Source: Nocardioides sp. IC4_145 (lineage in GTDB: Bacteria > Actinomycetota > Actinomycetes > Propionibacteriales > Nocardioidaceae). Taken from it: a stretch of 64,000 bases of DNA. The translations under genes and the position numbers were made by a program. Positions 16,767 to 25,467 of this stretch are shown piece by piece. How positions within the stretch are numbered: the stretch's first letter is position 1; each line of letters opens with the position of its first letter. The notes under the pieces are model-generated. The model saw nothing but the letters and a program-made list of their open reading frames with translations. It was not told where the DNA came from and did no database searches. The stretch spans positions 1-64,000 of the forward strand of contig NZ_JAANMS010000021.1 in NCBI RefSeq assembly GCF_011250565.1, read 5' to 3'.

Positions 16767-19213
16767 GCCGGCGCGTGCTCCCGGTCCAGCACCCCGCCGA
16801 GCACCCCGTCGAGCACCCCGTCGAGCTCAGCGAGCAGCAGGCCGGTGGTCTCCGGCGGGCGCACCGCGATCCGGGCCCAGGTGCCGTCGAGGCCGGGGAA
16901 GGTGTCTGCGCGGCGCACCGCGATCCCCCGCTCGCGCAGCGCCTCCCGCGTGCCGGAGCCGAGCCGGGCCAGGACGAACGACGCCTGCGAGTCCACGACC
17001 TCGACGCCGCGCTCGACGAGGCCGGTGAGCAGCACCGACCGCCACCCGGCGATCCGGGCCGCGCGCCGGGCGGCCTCGGCGACGGCCGCCGGGCCGGTGC
17101 AGGCGATCGCCGCGTGGATCGCCGGCGTCGAGACCGACCACGGCACCTGCCGCGCGGCGAGGCCGGCGATGCTGCGCTCGTTGCCGACGACGTACCCGAC
17201 CCGGATCCCCGGCAGCGACCAGTGCTTGGTCAGGCTGCGCACGACGAGCAGACCGCGCCGGCGGTCCTTGGCCAACGACTCGCGCTCCCCCTCGACGGTG
17301 TCGATGAACGCCTCGTCGATCAGCACGACCCGCTTCGGCCGCCGCAGCCGCAGGATCTCCGCGGCGGGGTGCAGCACGCCGGTGGGGTTCGTCGGGTTGC
17401 CGAGCACGACGAGGTCGGCGTCCTCGGGCACGGCGGCGGGGTCGAGCCGGTAGCCGTCCTCGGCCCGGCAGTGCACGACGGTCACCCGGTGCCCCGCGCG
17501 CTCGAGCGCGGCGTGCGGCTCGGTGAACTGCGGGTGCACGACGACCACGTGGCGCCACTGCTTCCACCGGGCGACCAGCTCGAAGGCCTCGGCGGCGCCG
17601 GCCGTCACCAGCACCTCGTCGGGCCGCCGGCGGTGCAGCTCGGCGATCGCGGTGCGGGCGGCCGTGGGGTCCGGGTAGCTCGTCGACGCCCGCACCCCCT
17701 CGGCCAGCGCCCGCTCCAGCCAGGCCGGCCGCGGCTCGGGATGCACGTTGACCGCGAGGTCGAGCAGGCCGGGCCCGACCTCCCGGTCGCCGTGGTGGAG
17801 GAGCGGGTCGGCCGGCTCGTGCGGCTCGACGACAGTCGGCTCGGGCGCGGCCAGGGGCGGAGCGGCCACCGGCACCGCGGCGGCGGCCGCCTCGGCGAAC
17901 CGCTGCGCGAGGTGCGGGTGCCCGGCCCAGTGGACGTGGAGGTACGACGCGTGCAGGGTCGGCGACGCGACGCCGATGAGCTCGCGGTCGACCTCCCAGG
18001 CCGGCGTCCACCCGCGGGCGGCCCGGGTCAGCGCGGTGCGGTGGAACTCGTGCCCGCGCACCTCCTCCCCGGCCCGGGCCAGCAGGCTGTCGCCGACCGC
18101 CCGGGCGACCGGGTAGCGCAGCACCAGCCGCTCCGACATCGCGGCCGACGTCCCGATCACCCCGGCCATCGGGGTGTCGTCGAGGGAGTCGAGGAGGTAG
18201 AGCATCCCGGCGCACTCCGCCACCGTCGGCAGCCCGCTGCGCACCGCGTCCCGGACCTGCGCGAGCAGGGCGGTGTTGCGGGCCAGCTCGCGTGCGTGCT
18301 CCTCGGGGAAGCCGCCGCCGAGCAGCAGCGCCTGCGTCCCGTCGGGCAGCGACCGGTCGGTCAGCGGGTCGAACCGCACCACCCGGCAGCCGGCGGCCGC
18401 GAGCAGCTCCTCGGTCTCGGCGTAGGCGAACGTGAACGCCCGGCCGCCCGCCACCGCGACCACCGGACCGCCCGCCGCCGGCGTGACCTCCCGGGTCGGG
18501 TCCCACGGCACCGCCTCGAGGGCGGGCGCGGACCGCGCGACGTCGAGCACGGCGTCGAGGTCCACGTGCTTCGCGACGTGCTCGCCGAGCCGGGCGACCA
18601 GGTCCGCGGCCTCGTCGCGCTCGCCGGCGGGCACCAGGCCGAGGTGCCGCGACGGGGTCGCCAGCGACTCCTCCCGCGGCACGACCCCGAGCACGGGTAG
18701 GCGCAGCGAGCGGCGTACCTCCTCGACGTTGCGCGCCGACCCGGCCCGGTTGAGGACGACGCCGACCACCTCCACCGCCGGGTCGTACGCCGCCATGCCG
18801 GCCACCAGCGCACCGACCGACCGCGACATCCGCGAGACGTCGACGACGAGCACGACCGGCGTGCGGGTGAGCGCGGCCACGTGCGCCGTGGACGCGAACC
18901 CGTCGGTGCCGAGCCGGCCGTCGTGGAGGCCCATGACGCCCTCGACGACCGCGACGTCGGCGCCGCGGGCGCCGTGCAGCAGCAGTGGGGCGATCCGCTC
19001 CTCGCCGACCTGGTGGGGGTCGAGGTTGCGGCCGGGACGACCGGTGGCGACGGCGTGGTAGCCGGGATCGATGTAGTCCGGGCCGACCTTGTGGCCCGAC
19101 ACCTCGAGCCCCCGGGCGCGCAGGGCGGCCATGAGGCCGGTGGCGACCGTGGTCTTGCCCTGGCCGGTCGACGGCGCGGCTACGACGAGGCGGGGCAGGT
19201 GCGACTGCGTCAC
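16763..19213 (-). CDS. cobB-cobC: Fusion: cobyrinate a,c-diamide synthase (CobB/CbiA) plus CobC-like PLP decarboxylase
   Basis: An 816-residue fusion. The first ~455 residues are CobB: P-loop STGQGKTT near residue 13, HKVGPDYIDPGYH, and a glutaminase domain with the nucleophile cysteine in AECAGM. It amidates the a and c carboxylates using glutamine and ATP. After an Ala/Pro-rich linker, residues about 480-816 form an aminotransferase-fold enzyme of the CobC/HisC type: LAVNVHPEPRP, GNPTNPTG, and the PLP lysine in SLTKHWSLPGIRVGY. This half probably makes (R)-1-amino-2-propanol phosphate from threonine phosphate. The GTG start overlaps the cobO stop (GTGA); cobD follows with overlap. Separate genes are the more common arrangement. 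Confidence 0.9.
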   Translation of the reverse strand: MTQSHLPRLVVAAPSTGQGKTTVATGLMAALRARGLEVSGHKVGPDYIDPGYHAVATGRPGRNLDPHQVGEERIAPLLLHGARGADVAVVEGVMGLHDGRLGTDGFASTAHVAALTRTPVVLVVDVSRMSRSVGALVAGMAAYDPAVEVVGVVLNRAGSARNVEEVRRSLRLPVLGVVPREESLATPSRHLGLVPAGERDEAADLVARLGEHVAKHVDLDAVLDVARSAPALEAVPWDPTREVTPAAGGPVVAVAGGRAFTFAYAETEELLAAAGCRVVRFDPLTDRSLPDGTQALLLGGGFPEEHARELARNTALLAQVRDAVRSGLPTVAECAGMLYLLDSLDDTPMAGVIGTSAAMSERLVLRYPVARAVGDSLLARAGEEVRGHEFHRTALTRAARGWTPAWEVDRELIGVASPTLHASYLHVHWAGHPHLAQRFAEAAAAAVPVAAPPLAAPEPTVVEPHEPADPLLHHGDREVGPGLLDLAVNVHPEPRPAWLERALAEGVRASTSYPDPTAARTAIAELHRRRPDEVLVTAGAAEAFELVARWKQWRHVVVVHPQFTEPHAALERAGHRVTVVHCRAEDGYRLDPAAVPEDADLVVLGNPTNPTGVLHPAAEILRLRRPKRVVLIDEAFIDTVEGERESLAKDRRRGLLVVRSLTKHWSLPGIRVGYVVGNERSIAGLAARQVPWSVSTPAIHAAIACTGPAAVAEAARRAARIAGWRSVLLTGLVERGVEVVDSQASFVLARLGSGTREALRERGIAVRRADTFPGLDGTWARIAVRPPETTGLLLAELDGVLDGVLGGVLDREHAPA

Positions 19214-19824
19214 CACTCGATCCCCCGCTGGCCCTTCTGGCCGGCGTCCATCGGGTGCTTGACCTTGGCCATCTCGGTGACCAGGTCGGCGACCTCGAGC
19301 AGCGCGGACGCGGCCCGGCGGCCGGTGACGACGACGTGCTGGCGGCCGGGCCGGTCGCGCAGGGTGGTGACGACGTCGTCGAGGTCGACCCAGCCCCAGG
19401 CGATCGGGTAGGTGAACTCGTCGAGCACGTAGAGGTCGTGCGCCTCCGCGGCCAGCCGCCGCTTGATCTCGGCCCAGCCCTCGGCCGCGGCGCGGGCGTG
19501 GTCCTCGGCGTCGCCCCGCTTCTTGGTCCACGACCAGCCGGCTCCCATCTTGTGCCACTCGACGGGCCCGCCCTCGCCGGTCTGCTCGTGCAGCTCGCCG
19601 AGCCGCTCGAGCACGGTCTGCTCGCCGATGCGCCACTTGGCGGACTTCACGAACTGGAAGACCCCGACCCGCCAGCCCTGGTTCCAGCCGCGGATCGCGA
19701 GGCCGAAGGCGGCAGTGGACTTCCCCTTGCCGTCGCCGGTGTGGACCATGAGCAGCGGTCGGTTGCGGCGCTGGCGGGTGGTGAGCCCGTCGTCGGGCAC
19801 GGTCAGCGGCTGTCCCTGGGGCAT
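19210..19824 (-). CDS. cobO: Corrinoid adenosyltransferase CobO/BtuR
   Basis: A 204-residue cytoplasmic enzyme that transfers the adenosyl group of ATP to cob(I)yrinate a,c-diamide. The P-loop GDGKGKSTAAFG lies at about residues 30-41, followed by RGWNQGWRVGVFQF, WSWTKK and the LDEFTYP element, all characteristic of the CobA(Salmonella)/BtuR/CobO family. Length is normal. Start and stop both overlap neighbours (cobA upstream by one base, cobBC downstream by four). The short N-terminal LTVPDDGLTTRQRRNRPLL is the usual regulatory or flexible segment. Confidence 0.95.
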   Translation of the reverse strand: MPQGQPLTVPDDGLTTRQRRNRPLLMVHTGDGKGKSTAAFGLAIRGWNQGWRVGVFQFVKSAKWRIGEQTVLERLGELHEQTGEGGPVEWHKMGAGWSWTKKRGDAEDHARAAAEGWAEIKRRLAAEAHDLYVLDEFTYPIAWGWVDLDDVVTTLRDRPGRQHVVVTGRRAASALLEVADLVTEMAKVKHPMDAGQKGQRGIEW

Positions 19825-20591
19825 CAGCGGGTCTCCTCGAGCTGGCGGGTCGGGGTGGCGAAGGCGGCGACCTCGCCGATGACGGTGACGGCGGGCGGCG
19901 CGATGCCGGCCGCGGCGTCGGCGACGGTGGCGAGGGTCGCGGCGCGCACCTCCTGGTCGGGGTGGCCGCCGCGGGCGACGACGGCCGCCGGCGTACCTCC
20001 TGGCAGGCCGTGGGCCAGCAGCTCGCCCGCGATGGCGGCCAGGTTGGCGACGCCCATCAGCACGACCAGCGTGGTGCCGGAGCGGGCCAGCGCGGCGTAG
20101 TCGAGCGTGCAGGTGGGGTGCCCCGGCGGGACGTGCCCGGAGATCACGCTGAAGCCGTGCACGACGCCGCGGTGGGTGACCGGGATGCCGCCGAGAGCGG
20201 GCACCGCGACGGCGGAGGTGACGCCGGGCAGCACGCGGGTGTCGACGCCGGCCTCGGCACAGGCGAGCACCTCCTCCATGCCGCGGCCGAAGACGAACCC
20301 GTCGCCGCCCTTGAGCCGTACGACGCGGCGCCCGGCCCGCGCGTGGGCGACGAGCAGCGCGTTGATCCGTTCCTGCGGGGTGGTGCGCCCGCGCGGGAGC
20401 TTGGCGACGTCGAGCACCTCGGTGTCGGGGCGCGCCCAGCCGAGCGCCTCCTGCGGGGCGAGGTGGTCGACGAGCAGCACGTCGGCCTGCTCGACCGCCG
20501 CGCGGCCGGCGACGGTCATCAGCCCGGGGTCGCCGGGCCCGCCTGCGACCAGGGTGACGGTTCCCGGCAGCAGGGGTGCGAGCGTGCCCAT
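19824..20591 (-). CDS. cobA: Uroporphyrinogen-III C-methyltransferase
   Basis: A 255-residue SAM-dependent enzyme that makes precorrin-2, the branch point to B12 and siroheme. Visible SUMT motifs are LVAGGPGDPGLMT (residues 14-26), the LVDHLAP segment, VRLKGGDGFVFGRG, and GVTSAVAVPALGGIPVTHRG. There is no HemD or CysG fusion, so it is a stand-alone CobA. It lies between the chelatase gene and cobO in the riboswitch-controlled operon, with one-base or direct stop-start contact on both sides. Confidence 0.95.
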   Translation of the reverse strand: MGTLAPLLPGTVTLVAGGPGDPGLMTVAGRAAVEQADVLLVDHLAPQEALGWARPDTEVLDVAKLPRGRTTPQERINALLVAHARAGRRVVRLKGGDGFVFGRGMEEVLACAEAGVDTRVLPGVTSAVAVPALGGIPVTHRGVVHGFSVISGHVPPGHPTCTLDYAALARSGTTLVVLMGVANLAAIAGELLAHGLPGGTPAAVVARGGHPDQEVRAATLATVADAAAGIAPPAVTVIGEVAAFATPTRQLEETR

Positions 20592-22711
20592 CAGGCGACG
20601 CGCCCCGGGGTGGGACCGGCGTCGGCGCGGCCGGCGACGACCTCGACGAGGCCGTCGGCGCTCACCTGCTCCATCGGCACGTGCTCCGCGCGCAGGTGGC
20701 CGGCGAGCGTGCGCGCCAGCCCCATCCGCAGCGGGCCCTGCTCGCAGTCGACCACCACGCTCGGCACGCCCTGCGCGGCCAGGTGCGCGGCCGCGAGGCG
20801 GGAGCGGTCGACGGCGTCCGGGCCGGCGGTGGCGCGGCCGTCGGTGACGAGCACCAGCAGCGGGCGCAGGTGCGGGTCGCGCAGCCGCTCGCGGCGCAGC
20901 ACCCGCTCGGCCTCGAGCAGCCCCTCGGCGAGCGGGGTCCGGCCGCCGGCCGGGAGGTCGTCGAGGAGGGCCGCGGCGACCTCGACCGACCCGGTCGGCG
21001 GCAGCAGCAGGTCGGCCCCGCGTCCGCGGAACCCGACCATCGCCACCTTGTCGCGCCGCCGGTAGGCGTCGGTCAGCAGCGAGAGCACCGCGGTCTTGAC
21101 CTGCTCCATCCGACGACGCGCGGCCATCGAGCCGGAGGCGTCGACGCAGAAGAGCAGGAGGTTCGCCTCGCGGCCCTCACGGACCGCCGTGCGCAGGTCG
21201 GCGGGCTGCAGGCGGACCCGGCCGCCCGCCGCGCCGGCACCCGCGCGGGCGGACCGCTCGGCCGCCGCGCGCAGCGTCTCGACCAGGTGCAGCGAGCCCC
21301 GCCCGGTGCTCGCGCCGACCCGGCGGCCACTCGTGGCCCGCGCCCGGCTGCGCCGGCCCGGGGTGCCCTCGCCGACGCCGTCGACGGTCAGCAGCCGCGG
21401 GCGGTACGCCGTGCCGGAGCGCGCGGCGGGCTGGTCGCCGCCCGTGCCGCTCGGGGTGGGTGCTGCGGCCGGCTGGTCCTCGGTCTCGGCGTCCGGCTCG
21501 GTCTGCGCGGACGGTTCGGACTGCTCAGCCTGCTCGGTCGGCTGCTCGGTCGGCTGCTCGGTCTCGGGGCCTCCGTCCTGGCCGCCCTCGGCGTCGTCGC
21601 CCGGTCCGGGGGGCTCCGGCGACGGGTCCGGCTGGGGTGGCTCTGGCTCGGGGAGCTCCTCGTCGCCGAGCACCCGGTCGAGCAGGTCCTCGTCGAGACC
21701 GGGCGCGTCGAACGGGTTGCGCCGCCGCCGGTGCGGCAGCGCCAGCAGCGCGGCGGCGCGGATGTCGGCCAGCGTGACGCGGTCGCGGCCGGCCCAGGCG
21801 GCGTGGGCCGCCGCGGTCCGCGTGGTGACGATGTCGGCGCGCAGGCCGTCGACCTCGAACGCCGCGCACACCTCGGCGACCTTGAGCAGCGCCGCGTCGG
21901 TGACCACGACCGAGCCGACCCGCGAGCGGGCGTCGGCGATGCGCCGGGTCAGGTCGGCCTGCCGGGCGGCGTACCGCTCCGCGAAGGCGTCCGGGTCCGC
22001 GTCGAAAGCGAGCCGGCGGCGCACCACCTCCGCGCGCAGCGCCGGCTCCCGCGGCGACGCCACCTCGACGGTGAGGCCGAACCGGTCGAGCAGCTGCGGG
22101 CGCAGCTCGCCCTCCTCGGGGTTCATGGTGCCGATCAGCACGAACCGCGCCGCGTGGTGCAGCGAGATGCCGTCGCGCTCGACGCTGACCGTGCCGGTGG
22201 CGGCGGCGTCGAGAAGCAGGTCGACGAGGTGGTCGTGGAGCAGGTTGACCTCGTCGACGTAGAGCACGCCGCGGTGCGCGCGGGCCAGCAGTCCGGGCTC
22301 GAGCTCGACCGCGCCGGAGGTCAGCGCCTTCTCGAGCTGGATCGAGCCGAGCAGCCGGTCCTCGGTGGCGCCGACCGGCAGCTCGACGAGCCGCACCGGC
22401 CGGGTCCGCCTCGGGTGACCGGGCTCGAACGGGCCGTCGGGCGAGACCGCCGACGCGTCCGCCGGGTCGACGGAGAACCGGTCACCGTCGTGCACCTCGA
22501 CCGCCGGCATCACGTCCGCGAACCCGCGCACGGTCGTCGACTTCGCGGTGCCCTTCTCGCCCCGGACCAGCACGCCGCCGATTCCCGGGCTGACGGCCGT
22601 CAGCACCAGCGCCAGGCCCATCGGCTCGAGGGCGGCGCCGGCGTCTCCGGCGGTGTTCCCGTGGCCGTGGTCGCAACCGACGACGGCAGAAAAGGGGTAC
22701 TTCGTAGGCAC
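20591..22711 (-). CDS. chlID: ChlI-ChlD fused AAA+/VWA chelatase subunit (cobaltochelatase motor)
   Basis: A 706-residue protein. Residues about 1-330 are an AAA+ ChlI/BchI-type domain: P-loop variant RGEKGTAKST, VDEVNLLHDHLVD (Walker B) and the GTMNPEEGELRPQLLDRFGL sensor. A Glu/Pro/Gln-rich linker (about 335-430) follows, with a small QPTEQPTEQ repeat. The C-terminal third is a von Willebrand A domain with the MIDAS motif DASGSM. It should power cobalt insertion into hydrogenobyrinate diamide together with a CobN-type subunit, which is not in this window. The GTG at 22711 is first after the cobalamin riboswitch, so it is the lead gene of the operon. A magnesium-chelatase role is unlikely in this context. 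Confidence 0.9.
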   Translation of the reverse strand: MPTKYPFSAVVGCDHGHGNTAGDAGAALEPMGLALVLTAVSPGIGGVLVRGEKGTAKSTTVRGFADVMPAVEVHDGDRFSVDPADASAVSPDGPFEPGHPRRTRPVRLVELPVGATEDRLLGSIQLEKALTSGAVELEPGLLARAHRGVLYVDEVNLLHDHLVDLLLDAAATGTVSVERDGISLHHAARFVLIGTMNPEEGELRPQLLDRFGLTVEVASPREPALRAEVVRRRLAFDADPDAFAERYAARQADLTRRIADARSRVGSVVVTDAALLKVAEVCAAFEVDGLRADIVTTRTAAAHAAWAGRDRVTLADIRAAALLALPHRRRRNPFDAPGLDEDLLDRVLGDEELPEPEPPQPDPSPEPPGPGDDAEGGQDGGPETEQPTEQPTEQAEQSEPSAQTEPDAETEDQPAAAPTPSGTGGDQPAARSGTAYRPRLLTVDGVGEGTPGRRSRARATSGRRVGASTGRGSLHLVETLRAAAERSARAGAGAAGGRVRLQPADLRTAVREGREANLLLFCVDASGSMAARRRMEQVKTAVLSLLTDAYRRRDKVAMVGFRGRGADLLLPPTGSVEVAAALLDDLPAGGRTPLAEGLLEAERVLRRERLRDPHLRPLLVLVTDGRATAGPDAVDRSRLAAAHLAAQGVPSVVVDCEQGPLRMGLARTLAGHLRAEHVPMEQVSADGLVEVVAGRADAGPTPGRVA

Positions 22712-22747
22712 GTGAGGCTCCCGCTCGCTTGGCCATGGATGGCGACG

Positions 22748-22903
22748 CGAGGCCGGTCTTCGGACTTGCCGGGTCACTCCTGACGGAGTGCTCGGTTCAC
22801 CGCAGCGGGCCTGTGCCGGAATCTCACCGGCTTCCCAGATTCTCCCCGTTGTCCGTCCCCACCGCGTGGCGATGGTTGGGCCGCAGGGGCACCTCACGTT
22901 GTG
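22748..22903 (-). ncRNA. Cobalamin riboswitch upstream of chlID-cobA-cobO-cobBC-cobD
   Basis: On the minus strand the RNA reads GGGAAGCCGGTGAGATTCC, then CACAGGCCCGCTGCGGTGA, a variable hairpin, and the B12 box AGTCCGAAGACCGGCC (plus-strand 22753-22768). This is the canonical aptamer order. It ends about 40 bases before the GTG of the ChlI-ChlD gene. A -10 (TATCGT, plus-strand 22914-22909) lies at the right distance upstream for transcription to begin near 22902. B12 would be expected to repress the whole five-gene operon. Confidence 0.93.
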
Positions 22904-22908
22904 CGAGG

Positions 22909-22918
22909 ACGATAGCGT
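22909..22918. promoter_or_regulatory. Overlapping divergent -10 boxes for the riboswitch operon and cobL
   Basis: The ten bases ACGATAGCGT contain TATCGT on the minus strand (22914-22909), giving a start point just 5' of the riboswitch, and TAGCGT on the plus strand (22913-22918), 8 bases before the cobL GTG. The two -10 elements share two bases, so two polymerases could not occupy both. No clear -35 was seen on either side. This is inferred from spacing and consensus only. Confidence 0.55.
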
Positions 22919-22926
22919 CCGGCCCC

Positions 22927-24174
22927 GTGCCCGACCCGACACCCCTGCCCGGCGTGGACACCGACCCGGTGATCACGGTCGTCGGCGTCGGCGCGGACGG
23001 GCGCCTGGACGAGTACGCCGCGGGCCTGGTCGAAGACGCCGACGTCCTGCTCGGCGGTCGCCGCCACCTCGCCGACCGACCCGACGTACCGGGCCAGCAG
23101 CGCCTCCCCTGGCCCTCCCCGCTCGCTGACGGGCTGCCCGCGCTCCTGGACGAGGTCCGCGGCCGGCGCGTCGTCGTGCTGGCCTCCGGCGACCCGATGG
23201 TGTCCGGCATCGGCACGACGCTCGTCCGCCTGCTCGGTCCCGCTGCCGTCCGCGTGATCCCTGCCGTCTCGTCGATCGCGCTGGCCCGTGCCCGGATGGG
23301 CTGGTCGGCCGAGGAGTCGGTCACCGTCACCCTCGTCGGCCGCCACGAGGCGCGCCTGCTCCGCGAGCTCGCCCCCGGTCGCCGGATCCTGCTGCTCACC
23401 TCCGGCCCTGAGACCCCCGCCGTCGTCGGCGAGCTCCTGACCGAGGCGGGACACCCCGACGCCACCGTCACCCTCCTCGCCGACCTCGGCGCTGCCTCGG
23501 AGTCCCGCACCGCCCTGACCGCGTCCGAGTGGGCCTCCGCCCGCGCCACCGACGTCCCGGCGCTCCACGTCCTGGCCGTCGAGCTGCCCGCCACCCATGG
23601 CTCGTGGCGCACCTCGTCCTGGGCCGCCGGGCTGCCCGACGACGCCTTCGAGCACGACGGTCAGCTGACCAAGCGCGACCTCCGCGCCTCCGCCCTCGCC
23701 CGCCTCCAGCCCGCCCCGGGCCAGCACCTCTGGGACGTCGGCGCCGGGGCCGGCTCGGTCGGCATCGAGTGGATGCGCGCCCACCCCGCCTGCCGTACGA
23801 CGGCAGTCGAGTCACACCAGGAGCGCGCCGCCCGCATCGCCCGCAACGCCGCCCGTCTCGGCGTCCCCGAACTCACCGTCGTCGAGGGCCGCGCCCCCGA
23901 CGCGCTGGCGGACCTGCCCTTCCCCGACGCGATCTTCGTCGGCGGCGGCGCCACGTGCCCCGGCGTCCTGGACGCCTGCCTCGCCGCCCTCTCCCCCGGG
24001 GGCCGGCTGGTCGTCCACGGCGTCACGCTGGAGACCGAGTCGCTCCTCGCCGACGCCTACCGCACCCACGGGGGCGAGCTGACCCGCCACTCCGTCGAGT
24101 CCACCGCCCCCGTCGGCACCTTCACCGGCTGGACCCCGGCGCGCACGGTCACGCAGTGGGCCTGGTCCCGCTGA
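22927..24174 (+). CDS. cobL: Precorrin-6Y C5,15-methyltransferase (decarboxylating) CobL
   Basis: A 415-residue bifunctional enzyme. The CbiE-type N-terminal half (about 1-215) has VVGVGADGRLDEY, GGRRHLAD and the VLASGDPMVSGIG SAM-binding loop. The CbiT-type C-terminal half has LWDVGAGAGSVGIEWMRAHP (SAM motif I) and FVGGGATCPGVLDAC. Together they methylate C5 and C15 and decarboxylate the acetate side chain at C12. Length is normal for CobL. I start at the GTG at 22927 because it begins just before the domain and TAGCGT precedes it by 8 bases; that implies a leaderless message without a riboswitch. Confidence 0.93.
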   Translation: MPDPTPLPGVDTDPVITVVGVGADGRLDEYAAGLVEDADVLLGGRRHLADRPDVPGQQRLPWPSPLADGLPALLDEVRGRRVVVLASGDPMVSGIGTTLVRLLGPAAVRVIPAVSSIALARARMGWSAEESVTVTLVGRHEARLLRELAPGRRILLLTSGPETPAVVGELLTEAGHPDATVTLLADLGAASESRTALTASEWASARATDVPALHVLAVELPATHGSWRTSSWAAGLPDDAFEHDGQLTKRDLRASALARLQPAPGQHLWDVGAGAGSVGIEWMRAHPACRTTAVESHQERAARIARNAARLGVPELTVVEGRAPDALADLPFPDAIFVGGGATCPGVLDACLAALSPGGRLVVHGVTLETESLLADAYRTHGGELTRHSVESTAPVGTFTGWTPARTVTQWAWSR

Positions 24175-24237
24175 CGCCCCACCCTGGACGTGACGAGGAA
24201 GCCCGTCCCGAGCGCACGTCGGGGGTGGCGTGCCTGC

Positions 24238-24591
24238 TCACGGGGCGATGACGAGCTCGCTGACGAGGTCGTCGGCGAGGGTGAACCGGTAGCGGAGGTC
24301 GACGACACCGCCCGGGAAGTCGCCCTCGAGGCGCTGGAGGGCCACCCAGTGCGCAGCGTCGATGCGCTCGGCGCCGACCAGCTCGGTCGTGTAGTCGAAC
24401 TCGGCGCCGGCGCCGCGCAGGAAGGCGAGGACCTCGGCGGTCCCTCGGTAGGAGCGGCCGTCGTCGACGACGAGGGCGTCGGGGGCGAAGGCGCGGATCG
24501 CGGCGTCCGCCTCGCCGGCGGCGTGGGCCGCGAGGTAGGCGCGGATCGTGGCGGGCAGCTGGTCCGGGCGGATGGTCTTCGGTGTGCACAT
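24238..24591 (-). CDS. SnoaL/NTF2-like small protein
   Basis: A 117-residue protein with the alpha+beta cone pattern of the SnoaL/NTF2 family: an N-terminal helix pair (IRAYLAAHAAGEADAAIRAF), then FAPDALVVDDGRSYRGTAEVLAFL and alternating strands to the C-terminus. Members bind or isomerise small hydrophobic molecules, and many are uncharacterised. It is divergent from the MerR regulator, and the intervening 78 bases hold three GGGAGGGTC-type half-sites, so it is the likely regulated target. The substrate is unknown. Confidence 0.8.
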   Translation of the reverse strand: MCTPKTIRPDQLPATIRAYLAAHAAGEADAAIRAFAPDALVVDDGRSYRGTAEVLAFLRGAGAEFDYTTELVGAERIDAAHWVALQRLEGDFPGGVVDLRYRFTLADDLVSELVIAP

Positions 24592-24617
24592 GCCGCCACG
24601 CTCCGGCGTCCGCAGGC

Positions 24618-24656
24618 GGGAGGGTCAAGCACTGGACCCTCCCTCAGGGGGAGGGT
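24618..24656. promoter_or_regulatory. MerR-type operator with three half-sites
   Basis: Three copies of one element alternate in orientation: GGGAGGGTC (24618-24626), GACCCTCCC (24635-24643) and GGGGAGGGT (24648-24656). The outer pairs form two overlapping inverted repeats sharing the middle half-site. The position between the SnoaL-like gene (start 24591) and the merR gene fits an autoregulated divergent promoter bound by the MerR-family product. Confidence 0.7.
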
Positions 24657-24669
24657 GGAGACTGCCAGG

Positions 24670-25467
24670 GTGCTGGCGATCGGCGAGTTCTCGCGTCTGA
24701 CGCACCTGAGCGTGCGCACGCTCCGCCGCTACCACGAGGCCGACCTCCTCGTCCCGGCGACGGTGGACGAGGCGACCGGCTACCGCTACTACGCCGCGGA
24801 GCAGATCCCCACCGCGCAGGTCATCCACCGGCTGCGCGAGCTCGACGTGCCGCTGCCCGACGTCCGGCGCATCCTTCGCTCCCCCGACCCCGCGGCCCGT
24901 GCCGCCCTCGTCGCCGACCACCTGCGGCGCCTCGAGGCCGAGCTCGATCGCACCCGCGTCGCGGTCGCGTCGCTGCGCAGGTTGCTGGCCCCGGAGCCGG
25001 CGCCCGTGCACGTGGAGCTGCGCTCGGTCCCGGTGACCACGGTCGCCGCCGTCGAGGGCGACGTCGAGCTCGACGAGGTGCTCGCCTGGTACGCCGGTGC
25101 GAGGGCCGAGCTGGACGCGGCGGTCGCGGACCCGGACGGCCCGCCGGGAGGGCTGTACGACAACGCTCTCTTCGAGGTCGGCCGGGGGCACGTCCTCGTG
25201 CACCGCCCCACGCCCCGCCCCGCAAGCCTCGGCCGCGTGCGTCCGGTCACCCTCCCCGCCGTCGAGCTGGCCGTCGCCACCCACGTCGGCCCGCACGACG
25301 ACATCGACGTCACCTACGGCGAGGTCGGCGCCTGGGTGGTCACCAACGCGCTCGCGGTGGCCGGACCGGTCCGGGAGGCCTACCTCGTCGGCCCGCGTGA
25401 CACCCCCGACCCGTCTGCCTGGCGCACCGAGATCGGCTGGCCCGTCTTCCAGGTCTCGCCGCGCTGA
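24670..25467 (+). CDS. MerR-family regulator with GyrI-like effector domain
   Basis: A 265-residue transcription factor. The N-terminus is a MerR winged helix (LAIGEFSRLTHLSVRTLRRY, then GYRYYAAEQIPTAQVIHRL). A coiled dimer helix lies at about 75-105, and the rest is a GyrI/AraC-effector-like ligand-binding domain (ELRSVPVTTVAAVEGDV and later WVVTNALAVAGPVREAYLVGP). There is no cysteine metal site. I prefer the GTG at 24670 because GGTGGAG lies 9 bases upstream; an in-frame GTG at 24655 overlaps the operator. It probably controls itself and the divergent SnoaL-like gene in response to a drug-like ligand. Confidence 0.86.
   Translation: MLAIGEFSRLTHLSVRTLRRYHEADLLVPATVDEATGYRYYAAEQIPTAQVIHRLRELDVPLPDVRRILRSPDPAARAALVADHLRRLEAELDRTRVAVASLRRLLAPEPAPVHVELRSVPVTTVAAVEGDVELDEVLAWYAGARAELDAAVADPDGPPGGLYDNALFEVGRGHVLVHRPTPRPASLGRVRPVTLPAVELAVATHVGPHDDIDVTYGEVGAWVVTNALAVAGPVREAYLVGPRDTPDPSAWRTEIGWPVFQVSPR

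Noticed and set aside
16775..18700. A 641-residue plus-strand open frame
   Set aside because: Antisense to cobB-cobC, with no domain similarity; the minus-strand frame has all catalytic motifs.
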